DNA of 64,000 nt from Trinickia violacea (lineage in GTDB: Bacteria > Pseudomonadota > Gammaproteobacteria > Burkholderiales > Burkholderiaceae), in the NCBI RefSeq assembly GCF_005280735.1, contig NZ_CP040078.1:2232001-2296000 (forward strand). Direction: 5' to 3'. How positions within the stretch are numbered: position 1 is the stretch's first letter; each line of letters begins with the position of its first letter. The position numbers were made by a program, and so were the translations under genes. Under the pieces are notes generated by a model, which saw only the letters and a program-made list of their open reading frames with translations, did no database searches and was not told the DNA's origin. Positions 17,981 to 25,427 of this stretch are shown here, one piece after another.

Positions 17981-18343
17981 TTAGATGGCTCGCGGAGGTC
18001 GCCAGAGCCCGGCCGGCTCGCGGTCGGAGAGCGATTGCGCGTAGTTGAAGACGACCGAGCTGGACAGACCAGCAGGACGGGTTACCTCAAGGGTGGCAAC
18101 CGGAAGATATTGGAAGCCGATTTGGCATTGGGCGCTCATCTTGCAGAAAACGGCCTTGGCCTTGCCGCCAGTCGACGATTTCATCAAGTCGCAGTCGGGC
18201 ATGGCGCCGGACATTTCATCGCCGTTGCCCACGCCCATCGACTGTTGCATCGGGCATTCACCAACCATGCCGCTGGCTGCCAGCCCACTGATGGGCAGCA
18301 CAGCACAAAGCAGCAAGAGGATGAAGGTCCGGAAAAGTTTCAT
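17981..18343 (-). CDS. Small Cys/Met-containing exported protein upstream of cusC
   Basis: This is a 120-residue protein with a clear signal peptide (KLFRTFILLLLCAVLPISGLA). The mature part has GECPMQQSM, PDCDLMKS, VFCKMSAQCQIG and several Met, which suggests soft-metal binding or two disulfides. The end contains REPAGLWRPP. I do not recognise a named family; similar proteins occur next to Burkholderia copper pumps. No strong ribosome site precedes the ATG. It lies 160 bases behind copA and 101 before cusC in the same direction, so a periplasmic copper-scavenging role is likely but unproven. Confidence 0.7.
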   Translation of the reverse strand: MKLFRTFILLLLCAVLPISGLAASGMVGECPMQQSMGVGNGDEMSGAMPDCDLMKSSTGGKAKAVFCKMSAQCQIGFQYLPVATLEVTRPAGLSSSVVFNYAQSLSDREPAGLWRPPRAI

Positions 18344-18503
18344 GGCAGCAAATATGGCGCCGCTAGTTTACCTAAATTTCGGGCGGGCGTTCGCGATTTC
18401 CTTCGTGCGAGGCTGCGGTAGACCGCGCGACCAAACGGATCGCACGATCCCGCCAGCTAATCGGACATTGGTGCACTGTAAACACCGTACCTACGATTTT
18501 TAT

Positions 18504-20957
18504 TCAAATCCTCGCGCTTCTTAACCGCAGTGCGTTGGCAATCACCGAGGCCGAACTCAGACTCATCGCCAGTGCCGCGATCATCGGCGACAACAACCAG
18601 CCGGTAAGCGGATACAGCGCGCCGGCCGCCAGCGGCACCCCTAGCGCGTTATAGACAAATGCCCATGCAAGATTCTGCTTCATGTTGCGCACGGTAGCTT
18701 CGGACAACGCACGCGTCCGTGCTATCCCACGCAGATCGCCCTTCACCAGTGTCACCTGGGCGCTGGACATCGCGACGTCGGTCCCCGTGCCCATGGCCAC
18801 CCCGACATCCGCTTTCGCCAGCGCGGGCGCATCGTTGATGCCGTCCCCGGCCATCGCGACTACCGCACCTTCGTCCTGAAGCCGGGACACGAGCGCCAGT
18901 TTGTCGGCCGGCTTGAATTCGCCGTGGAACTCGCCGATCTTGAGCCTCGTTGCCGCCGCTTTGACGGTGGCGATCCCGTCGCCGCTCGCAATGACGACGC
19001 GAATGTCCGCCTCCTGCAGGGCGGCCAGCGCCTCTGGCGTGCTCGCCTTGATCGGGTCGGAGACCGCCAGCAGTCCCGCAAGCGTGCCGTCGACGGCCAG
19101 ATACATGACGCTCGCGCCTTGGGCACGCAGGGCATCCCCGTCCCTCGCGAGCGTCCCGGCGTCCGTCTGTTCTTCGCTCATAAGGGCGGTGTTGCCCAGT
19201 GCGAGTTTTTTCCCGTCACTCATCCCACGCACGCCGAGTCCGGCGAGCGCGTCAAAGTCCTTCACCGGCTCTAGCGCAAGCCGACGCTCGTTCGCCGCAG
19301 CGACGAGCGTGGCAGCCAGCGGATGCTCGCTGCTTTGATCGAGACTCGCGGCGAGCCGCAGGACCTCATCCGCGGAGTAACCGTTGACGCCAATGGCCCG
19401 CTCAAACACAGGTCGACCTTCGGTCAGCGTCCCGGTCTTGTCGACCACCAGCGTGTCGACTCGGCGCAGGTTCTCTATCGCGGCCGCATCGCGGAACAGC
19501 ACCCCGCTCAAGGCCCCCTTGCCACTCGCCACCATGATAGACATCGGCGTGGCGAGTCCCATCGCACAGGGGCAGGCAATGATCAGCACCGCCACCGCAT
19601 TGATCAAACCAAAGACCCAACTCGGTTGAGGTCCAAGGATGCCCCAGGCAAAGAAAGTCAGGAGCGCAACGGCGATCACCGCCAACACGAAGACGCCCGC
19701 AACCTTGTCAGCCATCCGCTGCATCGGCGCTTTGGACCGTTGCGCCTGCGCGACCAGCTGGACAATCTGCGCCAGCACCGTTTGCGATCCAACGTTCTCC
19801 GCGCGCAGGATCAAGCTGCCCGACGTGTTCAACGTCGCGCCGATCACATGATCGCCGGCGCGCTTCGTAACCGGCATCGACTCGCCGGTAATCATCGATT
19901 CGTCGAGCGTGCTTGCGCCGTCGGTCACCACGCCGTCCACCGGCACTTTTTCACCTGGCCGGACTCGCAGTATGTCGCCGACGTGCACATCGGACAGTGG
20001 CACGTCTTCCTCGGTGCCATCGGCGCGAATCCGTTTGGCAGATTTCGGGGCCAGCCCCAGCAACAATCTGATAGCCGCTGACGTTTGCGAGCGTGCCCTG
20101 AGTTCCAGCACCTGTCCAAGCAGTGTCAGCGACATGATCACCGCCGCAGCCTCGAAATAGACACCGACCTTGCGGTCCACCGTCAAGCTGGACGGAAACA
20201 GAGCGGGGGCGGCCGTTGCTACCAGGCTATAGATAAACGCCGCCGCCGTGCCTAACCCGATCAGCGTCCACATGTTCGGACTGCGATTGAGCAGCGACTG
20301 CGCAAACCGCCGAAAAATTGGCAAGCCAGCCCACAAAACAACGGGCGCCGACAGCACCAGTTCCACCCAATTCTGGGTCGAAGCGGGGAGCCAGCCGACA
20401 CGATGACCAATCATCGCCAAGAGGAACGTGGCAATCGAGAATGGCAACGTCGACCAGAAACGACGGCGAAAATCCACCAGCTCCGGATCTTCGTCATCAC
20501 CGGGTTCAGGCATTAGCGGTTCAAGCGTCATGCCGCATTTCGGGCAGTGGCCGGGATGGTCCTGCCGGATTTCGGGATGCATGGGACACGTGTAGGTTGC
20601 GCTACCGGAAGCTGGTGCAGCCGGCTCCTCGAGCTGTGGCCTGACGTATCGCCCTGGACTCTCCTGGAATTTCTGCAGGCACGACTTGCTGCAGAAATAG
20701 TACCGGCTGCCCTCGTACTCGCTTTGGAATCGGGAGTCCCTGGCGACCATCATCCCGCAGACTGGGTCGCTTACCGGTGCCGCGCTTTCTGCGCTTTCCC
20801 TGTGAACGTGTGGTCGCCCGCGATGATCGGCCTGCTCGTGTTCCCCTCCCTTGGCGGCATTGCAATGCGCGCACGGAGCGGGACCATCATTGAGCTTCGA
20901 TGCGCGTACCTCGCGACCCGCTTGGGAGTCGACCTTGCTGTCGAATCGCTCATCCAT
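18504..20957 (-). CDS. copA: Copper-translocating P-type ATPase (CopA type) with YHS and heavy-metal-binding N-terminal domains
   Basis: This is an 817-residue P1B-type ATPase. Instead of classic HMA domains, the N-terminus has a His-rich stretch, a YHS domain (SDPVCGMMVARDS to CSKSCLQKF) and a heavy-metal-binding segment (TYTCPMHPEIRQDHPGHCP and CGMTLEPL). Membrane helix 6 carries the CPC motif (IIACPCAMGLATP), the mark of Cu/Ag ATPases. The actuator TGES, phosphorylation site DKTGTLTEG, HPLA and GDGINDAPALAKADVG are all intact. It exports cytoplasmic Cu(I). GGGAG precedes the ATG. A CueR-type promoter lies about 130 bases upstream (21086-21116), giving a long leader. Confidence 0.95.
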   Translation of the reverse strand: MDERFDSKVDSQAGREVRASKLNDGPAPCAHCNAAKGGEHEQADHRGRPHVHRESAESAAPVSDPVCGMMVARDSRFQSEYEGSRYYFCSKSCLQKFQESPGRYVRPQLEEPAAPASGSATYTCPMHPEIRQDHPGHCPKCGMTLEPLMPEPGDDEDPELVDFRRRFWSTLPFSIATFLLAMIGHRVGWLPASTQNWVELVLSAPVVLWAGLPIFRRFAQSLLNRSPNMWTLIGLGTAAAFIYSLVATAAPALFPSSLTVDRKVGVYFEAAAVIMSLTLLGQVLELRARSQTSAAIRLLLGLAPKSAKRIRADGTEEDVPLSDVHVGDILRVRPGEKVPVDGVVTDGASTLDESMITGESMPVTKRAGDHVIGATLNTSGSLILRAENVGSQTVLAQIVQLVAQAQRSKAPMQRMADKVAGVFVLAVIAVALLTFFAWGILGPQPSWVFGLINAVAVLIIACPCAMGLATPMSIMVASGKGALSGVLFRDAAAIENLRRVDTLVVDKTGTLTEGRPVFERAIGVNGYSADEVLRLAASLDQSSEHPLAATLVAAANERRLALEPVKDFDALAGLGVRGMSDGKKLALGNTALMSEEQTDAGTLARDGDALRAQGASVMYLAVDGTLAGLLAVSDPIKASTPEALAALQEADIRVVIASGDGIATVKAAATRLKIGEFHGEFKPADKLALVSRLQDEGAVVAMAGDGINDAPALAKADVGVAMGTGTDVAMSSAQVTLVKGDLRGIARTRALSEATVRNMKQNLAWAFVYNALGVPLAAGALYPLTGWLLSPMIAALAMSLSSASVIANALRLRSARI

Positions 20958-21085
20958 TTACGCTGCTCCCCATCAAGGAATATAAGTCGAGCCGTTCCGT
21001 TCACGTCCGGCGATCGCTGTCTCGGCGGCCTGGATACAAGTCAATGGCACGCTGGCACACGTTGCTCCGATTTCTCGTTATGTGG

Positions 21086-21116
21086 AAGATAGACATTCCC
21101 GCGATGGGAAGGTCAA
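21086..21116 (-). promoter_or_regulatory. CueR/MerR-type promoter of copA
   Basis: On the minus strand, TTGACC (21111-21116) and TATCTT (21086-21091) are separated by 19 bases. That overlong spacer is the mark of MerR-family targets. The spacer is centred on a dyad, GACCTTCCC/GGGAATGTC written outward around ATCGC, with one mismatch. The same design occurs at the regulator gene and at 23133. Confidence 0.8.
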
Positions 21117-21260
21117 GCTTGCCGCCCGACACCGCGGACGCTGCCACCCTGATCGTCGGCGAGCCACCGATCAGGGACGCGACGAGGTGCCGGGCGACGG
21201 ATGCCGTGGGCAAACGCTCGCTGGCGCGCGTTCGCCCACGGGGCACTCTGTGATTGCCGC

Positions 21261-21509
21261 TCATTCCTTCGGACGCGACTCTATCTGGGGCAAGCGGTCA
21301 TGCGGCGCATCGGAGGAAGGGGCCTGACGATCCCTGTTCGAATTCATGCCGTTCATCATGAACATCATCGACAGTGGACACAGCAGGAACAGCAGGAACG
21401 GCCCCGCGTTCAGCACAAGCGTTCGGAACTGGGGCAGCGCCGCGTAGGCAAGCACCAGGGCGGCCAATATGACGGCACCCGTGGTAAGCATCGTTTTCGT
21501 GCATTTCAT
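21261..21509 (-). CDS. DUF2933-like small membrane protein
   Basis: This is an 82-residue protein with two membrane segments (about residues 8-27, MLTTGAVILAALVLAYAALP, and 34-53 around FLLFLLCPLSMMFMMNGM). The LLCPLSMxFMM segment is characteristic of the DUF2933 group, which is often found beside copper pumps and has no known function. Cys and Met inside the second helix could bind Cu(I). AAGGAG eight bases upstream fixes the start at 21509. It lies between the Met-rich exported protein and copA. Confidence 0.8.
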   Translation of the reverse strand: MKCTKTMLTTGAVILAALVLAYAALPQFRTLVLNAGPFLLFLLCPLSMMFMMNGMNSNRDRQAPSSDAPHDRLPQIESRPKE

Positions 21510-21575
21510 GGTTTTACTCCTTGAGTTCAAGTGTTCGAAATGGGTCCCATCGGATTCCGACGGGTGACCGTTTGG

Positions 21576-21890
21576 TCATTTCGACGGTGGTGTCTGAATC
21601 TTGTCGGCGTACTTGAGCATGATGTCGCCCATCGCCTTCATCATTTCGCCATGCATCTGCATGGCGAGCTTTTCGTTTCCTGGGGGCAGTTGTCCCATCA
21701 GCGAGCAGTCTTTCATCATTCCACCTGCCATCATGTGATCGCCCATCATCCCGCCGTGCATCATCGATTGTTCGTGCATCCCGGATTGAGGCGTGCCGGT
21801 TGGAGTCTGCGAGTCAGCGGCTATGCTCAAGCCGCTGCTTCCGAGAAGCACGAGCGCGAGCAATGGGGCGGCAAAGTGTCGGGTTTTCAT
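21576..21890 (-). CDS. Met/His-rich exported protein
   Basis: This is a 104-residue protein with a signal peptide (LLALVLLGSSGLSIAA). A Met/His-rich segment follows (MHEQSMMHGGMMGDHMM, then GGMMKDC), and then a short helical end, LAMQMHGEMMKAMGDIM. The density of Met, His and one Cys points to Cu(I)/Ag(I) binding in the periplasm. It is not a recognised enzyme. The start at 21890 has AAGGAC seven bases upstream; the longer ORF to 22025 is rejected. It is part of the same minus-strand series as copA. Confidence 0.8.
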   Translation of the reverse strand: MKTRHFAAPLLALVLLGSSGLSIAADSQTPTGTPQSGMHEQSMMHGGMMGDHMMAGGMMKDCSLMGQLPPGNEKLAMQMHGEMMKAMGDIMLKYADKIQTPPSK

Positions 21891-22091
21891 ATCAAGTCCT
21901 TCTTTCAAAATTGAAGTGGTGCACTGCAGACCAATGGTCGGGTGATCGACGGCATCGCGGGGCACCGCGGCCGTTTCCCGAACGTCGGGTCCGAATCTTC
22001 GTTCGGGGGCGACGTCAGTCGGCATGTAGCCTCGCGGGCGAGCCGCGACGGACCGCTGACGCGGCCTTCCGACGTAGAACCGACGAGGGGG

Positions 22092-22451
22092 CTACAGAAC
22101 TTGTGGAGGGCGCTGCGGAAGGTCTGGAATGAACTGCGAGGACAGCGGGGAATCACGCAGGTTGTAGACAGGCGAAAACGCTGCTACGCCGGGAACGGAC
22201 ATCTCCGCGGGAACCGCGAAGACGCTACAAGAAAACATATCGGCACTGCCGTGGCAGGCAGTTTGATGTTGCATCAAGGACGAGCCGTCGGCATGCATGT
22301 CAGCCACGCGGGTCGCCGAGTGCTGTCCCGCATTGTGCGAGGCCTGGACCGGGGATGAAACTTGAGCGCAAAGCCGTGCTGGCGCCGCGAAACCTGCCAG
22401 AGGCAGCCACGCGATCAGGAAACACAGCACCAATTTGACTGACCACTTCAC
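22092..22451 (-). CDS. Small exported protein in the copper region, downstream of the CueR-like gene
   Basis: This is a 119-residue protein starting at a GTG. The signal peptide is KLVLCFLIAWLPLAGFAAP. The mature part has HNAGQHSATRVADMHADGSS and MQHQTACHGSADMFSCSVF, that is several His, Met and Cys. It ends SQFIPDLPQRPPQVL, a Pro-rich tail common to small exported proteins near copper genes. No enzyme motif is visible. It starts 51 bases after the regulator's stop in the same direction, so it probably shares the regulator's copper-inducible promoter. No good ribosome site is visible before the GTG. Confidence 0.72.
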   Translation of the reverse strand: MKWSVKLVLCFLIAWLPLAGFAAPARLCAQVSSPVQASHNAGQHSATRVADMHADGSSLMQHQTACHGSADMFSCSVFAVPAEMSVPGVAAFSPVYNLRDSPLSSQFIPDLPQRPPQVL

Positions 22452-22501
22452 GATCTTGCGCTCGAGTCTCGTATAGATAAGGACATCCCCGCTAATCCTG
22501 C

Positions 22502-22957
22502 TCAGTCGTCCGCTTGCAATGTGGCGGTCTTCAGCTTACGTGACTCTCGACGCGCCAGCTTTGGTCCATCACCGCGGGCTATCTCATCCAGAATAGGGCA
22601 CGACGGCCGCTGATCGCCCGCGCAATGTCGCGCGAGATGCGCAAGCGTGTCTCGCATCTCAACCAGTTCCGCAATCCGCGTATCGAGCTCAGCGATGTGT
22701 TGTGCGGCGATCGCCTTGACCTGAGCGCTCGCACGGTGCTGATCCCGCCAGAGCGCGAGCAGGAGGCGGATCTGCTCGATGGGGAATCCCAGCGTGCGCG
22801 ACTGGTGTATGAAGCGCAATACGTGCACGTCATCCTGCCCATAAATCCGATATCCGCCCTCGCTCCGCCCGGCGACCTGTATCAGGTCAATGCTCTCGTA
22901 GTAGCGGATCATTTTGGCGGAGACGCCGGAGGCGCTTGCTGCTTGTCCTATGTTCAT
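22502..22957 (-). CDS. cueR: CueR-like MerR-family Cu(I)-responsive regulator
   Basis: This is a 151-residue MerR-family activator. The N-terminal HTH is MNIGQAASASGVSAKMIRYY, with a second helix pair from the GGYRIYG wing. A long dimerisation helix follows (HIAELDTRIAELVEMRDTL), and the metal loop is HCAGDQRPSCPILDE. The two loop Cys are separated by seven residues, as in CueR (C112/C120), which favours Cu(I)/Ag(I) over Hg(II) or Zn(II). AAGG upstream of 22957 supports this start. It sits under its own CueR-type promoter and is divergent from a copper-linked exported protein. It is likely the switch for the whole island. Confidence 0.92.
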   Translation of the reverse strand: MNIGQAASASGVSAKMIRYYESIDLIQVAGRSEGGYRIYGQDDVHVLRFIHQSRTLGFPIEQIRLLLALWRDQHRASAQVKAIAAQHIAELDTRIAELVEMRDTLAHLARHCAGDQRPSCPILDEIARGDGPKLARRESRKLKTATLQADD

Positions 22958-23056
22958 GACATACCTTGCAAATATAGGGCCGATCATGCGGTCGCCTCGC
23001 GCGCGTCCCGTGGTGTCGAACCCGATGCCGAGCTTGATCATGTTCAAGCTGAATCC

Positions 23057-23087
23057 AATTTAGACCTTCCCGTGGTGGGAAGGTCAA
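23057..23087 (-). promoter_or_regulatory. CueR-type promoter of the regulator gene
   Basis: On the minus strand, TTGACC (23082-23087) and TAAATT (23057-23062) are 19 bases apart. A perfect 9+5+9 dyad spans the spacer (GACCTTCCC, GTGGT, GGGAAGGTC on the plus strand). This is the best of the three sites. The regulator ATG is about 100 bases downstream. Confidence 0.82.
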
Positions 23088-23132
23088 GGATCCTTCGGAG
23101 GCGGGACGGCACAAAAATTTAGCCGACGACGC

Positions 23133-23163
23133 TTGACATTCCGATTGTGGGAATGTTCATACT
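23133..23163 (+). promoter_or_regulatory. CueR-type promoter facing the 23208 gene
   Basis: TTGACA (23133-23138) and CATACT (23158-23163) are 19 bases apart. The spacer dyad GACATTCCG/GGGAATGTT has seven of nine arm positions paired. It lies back to back with the regulator promoter, 45 bases away, and 45 bases upstream of the next plus-strand start. Confidence 0.78.
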
Positions 23164-23207
23164 CCGCTCCATCATCCATCGTGCTCTGGTTAGTCTGAGT
23201 GAAAACC

Positions 23208-23597
23208 ATGCGCCGCCCGGTTACACGCGTGTTCACCGTTGTTGCAGTGCTTTTCGCGCTGATCTTCAGTCAGCTGTGGATCGCCGCTTACGCCTGCACG
23301 AACGCCCCGCACGTCGCTTCGCCGGACTCAACCGCATCGATCATTTCCGCAAGCCATCACGGCGATCTGCGCAGCCATCAAACCGGCGTAGCCTGTCACG
23401 CGCACTGCGACAACAGTGCCCAGCCGGATCACGCGGAGCAGCCTGCCCCGTCACCCCTAGTGTGGCTGCCGCTGATCTGGGGACACACCTCTATCTTCGC
23501 GCTGGCCGTCCAGCCTCATCTCCTCACGCGCTCCGAGCCGATCCTCATATCGGCGCCACCCCCACCCCGCATCCTGTTCCAGGTGTTTCGCACGTAG
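23208..23597 (+). CDS. Cys/His-containing small exported or membrane protein of the copper regulon (DUF2946-like)
   Basis: This is a protein of about 129 residues. Its N-terminal hydrophobic segment (VFTVVAVLFALIFSQLWIAAYA) is a signal or anchor. The middle has SASHHGDLRSHQTGVACHAH and CDNSAQPDHAEQ, rich in His and Cys. A second hydrophobic stretch (WLPLIWGHTSIFALAVQ) and a Pro-rich end (SAPPPPRILFQVF) follow. The layout resembles DUF2946 and CopL-type copper-tolerance proteins. Either ATG 23208 or the in-frame GTG 23199 may be used. It is directly behind a CueR-type promoter and divergent from the regulator, so copper induction is expected. Confidence 0.75.
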   Translation: MRRPVTRVFTVVAVLFALIFSQLWIAAYACTNAPHVASPDSTASIISASHHGDLRSHQTGVACHAHCDNSAQPDHAEQPAPSPLVWLPLIWGHTSIFALAVQPHLLTRSEPILISAPPPPRILFQVFRT

Positions 23598-23996
23598 CCC
23601 CTAACGGCTGAATGTTGGTCGTGCCCTGCGCAAGCCGGCACGCGCTCCCACTCGCCCGTACGGAGGCCTACGTGGCATTCCCATCCTATTTTCACTCGCC
23701 TTGTGCCAGGTCCGGCATCGGCGCAGCAGCCGTCCTGCGAGGACGCGCTGACATTCCACTCGTTGCTGGCTGCTGGCGAACTCGACGTCGCCTGAGCGAG
23801 CGCGGCGCCCGCGCACGCCTGTCGTCGGGCTCCCGGCGACGTTGCGGGTACTCCTGAAATCCGCTGATCGCGGGTATTCCGCTTAGGCGGAAACGCCTCC
23901 TGGCAGAGCGTTGCCCGCTCGACATGTTCCGCCTTGTATTGCCGTCGATGCGCATCCGCGCAGGACATTACTCATCTGCTTCTTATGGAATTCATC
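23598..23996. other. Intergenic stretch without a recognised gene
   Basis: Short ORFs on both strands here have skewed, Arg-rich composition and no ribosome sites. A 6-bp hairpin, TTCCGC/GCGGAA around TTAG, is visible at about 23875-23890. It could end transcription of the copper gene to the left, though no T run follows. Confidence 0.5.
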
Positions 23997-24386
23997 ATGA
24001 AACTCACCACTCTGCTGAACCGTTCAGTTATCGCGACGCTGCTTCTTTCTGCATCCCTCACGGCCTTCGCCGGCGGCGGTTCCCGCGCCCCCGTCTATCC
24101 CTATGCTTCGAGCACTTCGAACATCGAGCGCGTTTCGGCGAATGCCGCACCGACAGTCGCGTTCGAGGCCGATGCCAACGCCGTCGCTGGCGGGAACGCC
24201 GCTACCGGCAAGACTCGGGCACAGGTCCGCGCGGAGCTGCTTCAGGCCCAGGAAGCCGGCTTGGTACCCATTCACACGAACGATTACCCGCCCAGCGCCG
24301 AGACGATCGCCCGTAACCGAGTCCGCTTCCATCAGGTCGAGCAGGCGTGGCAGGCGCGCGGACAGGCGACCGTAGCGGACCGGTAA
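23997..24386 (+). CDS. DUF4148 exported protein
   Basis: This is a 129-residue protein. The signal peptide (LLNRSVIATLLLSASLTAFAG) is followed by a variable linker and then the DUF4148 core KTRAQVRAELLQAQEAGLVP. A segment with YPPSAETIARNRVRFHQVEQ ends the protein. The family is abundant in Burkholderia and has no known function. GGA lies nine bases before the ATG. The next gene is a close paralogue that shares the leader pattern (TTLLNRS) and the core; the pair looks like a tandem duplication. Confidence 0.9.
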   Translation: MKLTTLLNRSVIATLLLSASLTAFAGGGSRAPVYPYASSTSNIERVSANAAPTVAFEADANAVAGGNAATGKTRAQVRAELLQAQEAGLVPIHTNDYPPSAETIARNRVRFHQVEQAWQARGQATVADR

Positions 24387-24618
24387 AGACACGCCGTCAT
24401 GACCTCGGTGATGGTGGGTCCGACGACCGCGACCATGCTCACGTTCGCAGAGCTGGCACCGCCCGGGGTCATCGACCAGTCAGCATCCCAGCCATCACGA
24501 GGTTGCGATGACTGGCCCAGACGCAAAGAGGTGCGTCGAAACGTGCCTCGGCGCGCAGACCACGCATCGCTGTCGCGCGCCATTGCGCGACGTTTTTCAA
24601 GTCATCAAGGAACGAACC

Positions 24619-25038
24619 ATGAAACGCACTACGTTACTCAATCGCTCACTCTTCGCCGCTCTGCTCCTCTCAATGTCCGTATCCGTGTTTGCCTCTCCTC
24701 CGCATATTTCGCCGCCATGGCACCCGCCTGTCGATATGGCGTCCGCATCTCTTCCGTCACCGGCAGAGGTCGATGTGAACAGTGCATCCGAGAAGGCGGC
24801 ACCCGCTGCCCCAGCACAGGACTCGTGGACTGCAGTTGGCACGGGGACAGCAGTTCAAGTCAAAACTCGGGCGCAGGTCTACGCAGAGCTGGTAAAGGCG
24901 AGAGAAGCGGGCGTCATACCTGGCAGCAACTCTCACTACCCGGCCAGCGCCGACATGCAGGAGCGCAACCGCCGGCAATTCCAACAGGCCGAAAATTGGT
25001 GGCGACGAGGAGAACAGGTGAACGCCTCAGCACATTGA
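24619..25038 (+). CDS. DUF4148 exported protein, tandem paralogue
   Basis: This is a 139-residue protein with the same layout as its left neighbour: leader TTLLNRSLFAALLLSMSVSV, linker, core KTRAQVYAELVKAREAGVIP, and a tail with YPASADMQERNRRQFQQAE. The start at 24619 has AAGGAACGAACC upstream; the longer ORF from 24508 is not used. The linker between leader and core diverges most between the copies, so only the leader and the core appear constrained. Confidence 0.9.
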   Translation: MKRTTLLNRSLFAALLLSMSVSVFASPPHISPPWHPPVDMASASLPSPAEVDVNSASEKAAPAAPAQDSWTAVGTGTAVQVKTRAQVYAELVKAREAGVIPGSNSHYPASADMQERNRRQFQQAENWWRRGEQVNASAH

Positions 25039-25427
25039 GTACGCCGTTTCACCACCACGGATGAGAGCAGTAACGGTCGATTAGATATCTGATCGCCAGT
25101 CCGATAGGACGACGCGTAGGGTGACTGATGTGCGCTCTCAAGGCTGGAGTCCAGGTGCATGTGTTCGGATTCCTAATTACCCAAGGCGGCCGATCTGGTT
25201 GCTGACAGGACAGTTTGGCGGCAGCCGTTCTGTCGCCAAACCCGAGCGCTCGCGGATGCGGGCGATGGCGCGTGATCGCGTTGACCCTCCGACAGCTATT
25301 TAGCTGGCAAGCCTTCGCGACATTTGAGTGCTTGGTCCTTGTCGATCATACATACCGCCTACCACGCATAGCTGGCGAACGCAGCACGCCGCGTGCACGC
25401 GGAAAGTCCGCACAACCGAAGGCAATC
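25039..25427. other. Intergenic stretch with one strong hairpin
   Basis: No gene is supported here. A perfect 8-bp stem GTTTGGCG (25213-25220) / CGCCAAAC (25234-25241) encloses a 13-base loop. It could be part of a terminator or leader structure for the glucosaminidase gene that starts at 25428. No T run follows. Confidence 0.45.

Noticed and set aside
23516..23968. 150-codon minus-strand ORF opposite the 23208 gene and the following gap
   Set aside because: It overlaps a gene with a clear signal peptide and CueR-type promoter on the other strand, and has no start signals of its own.
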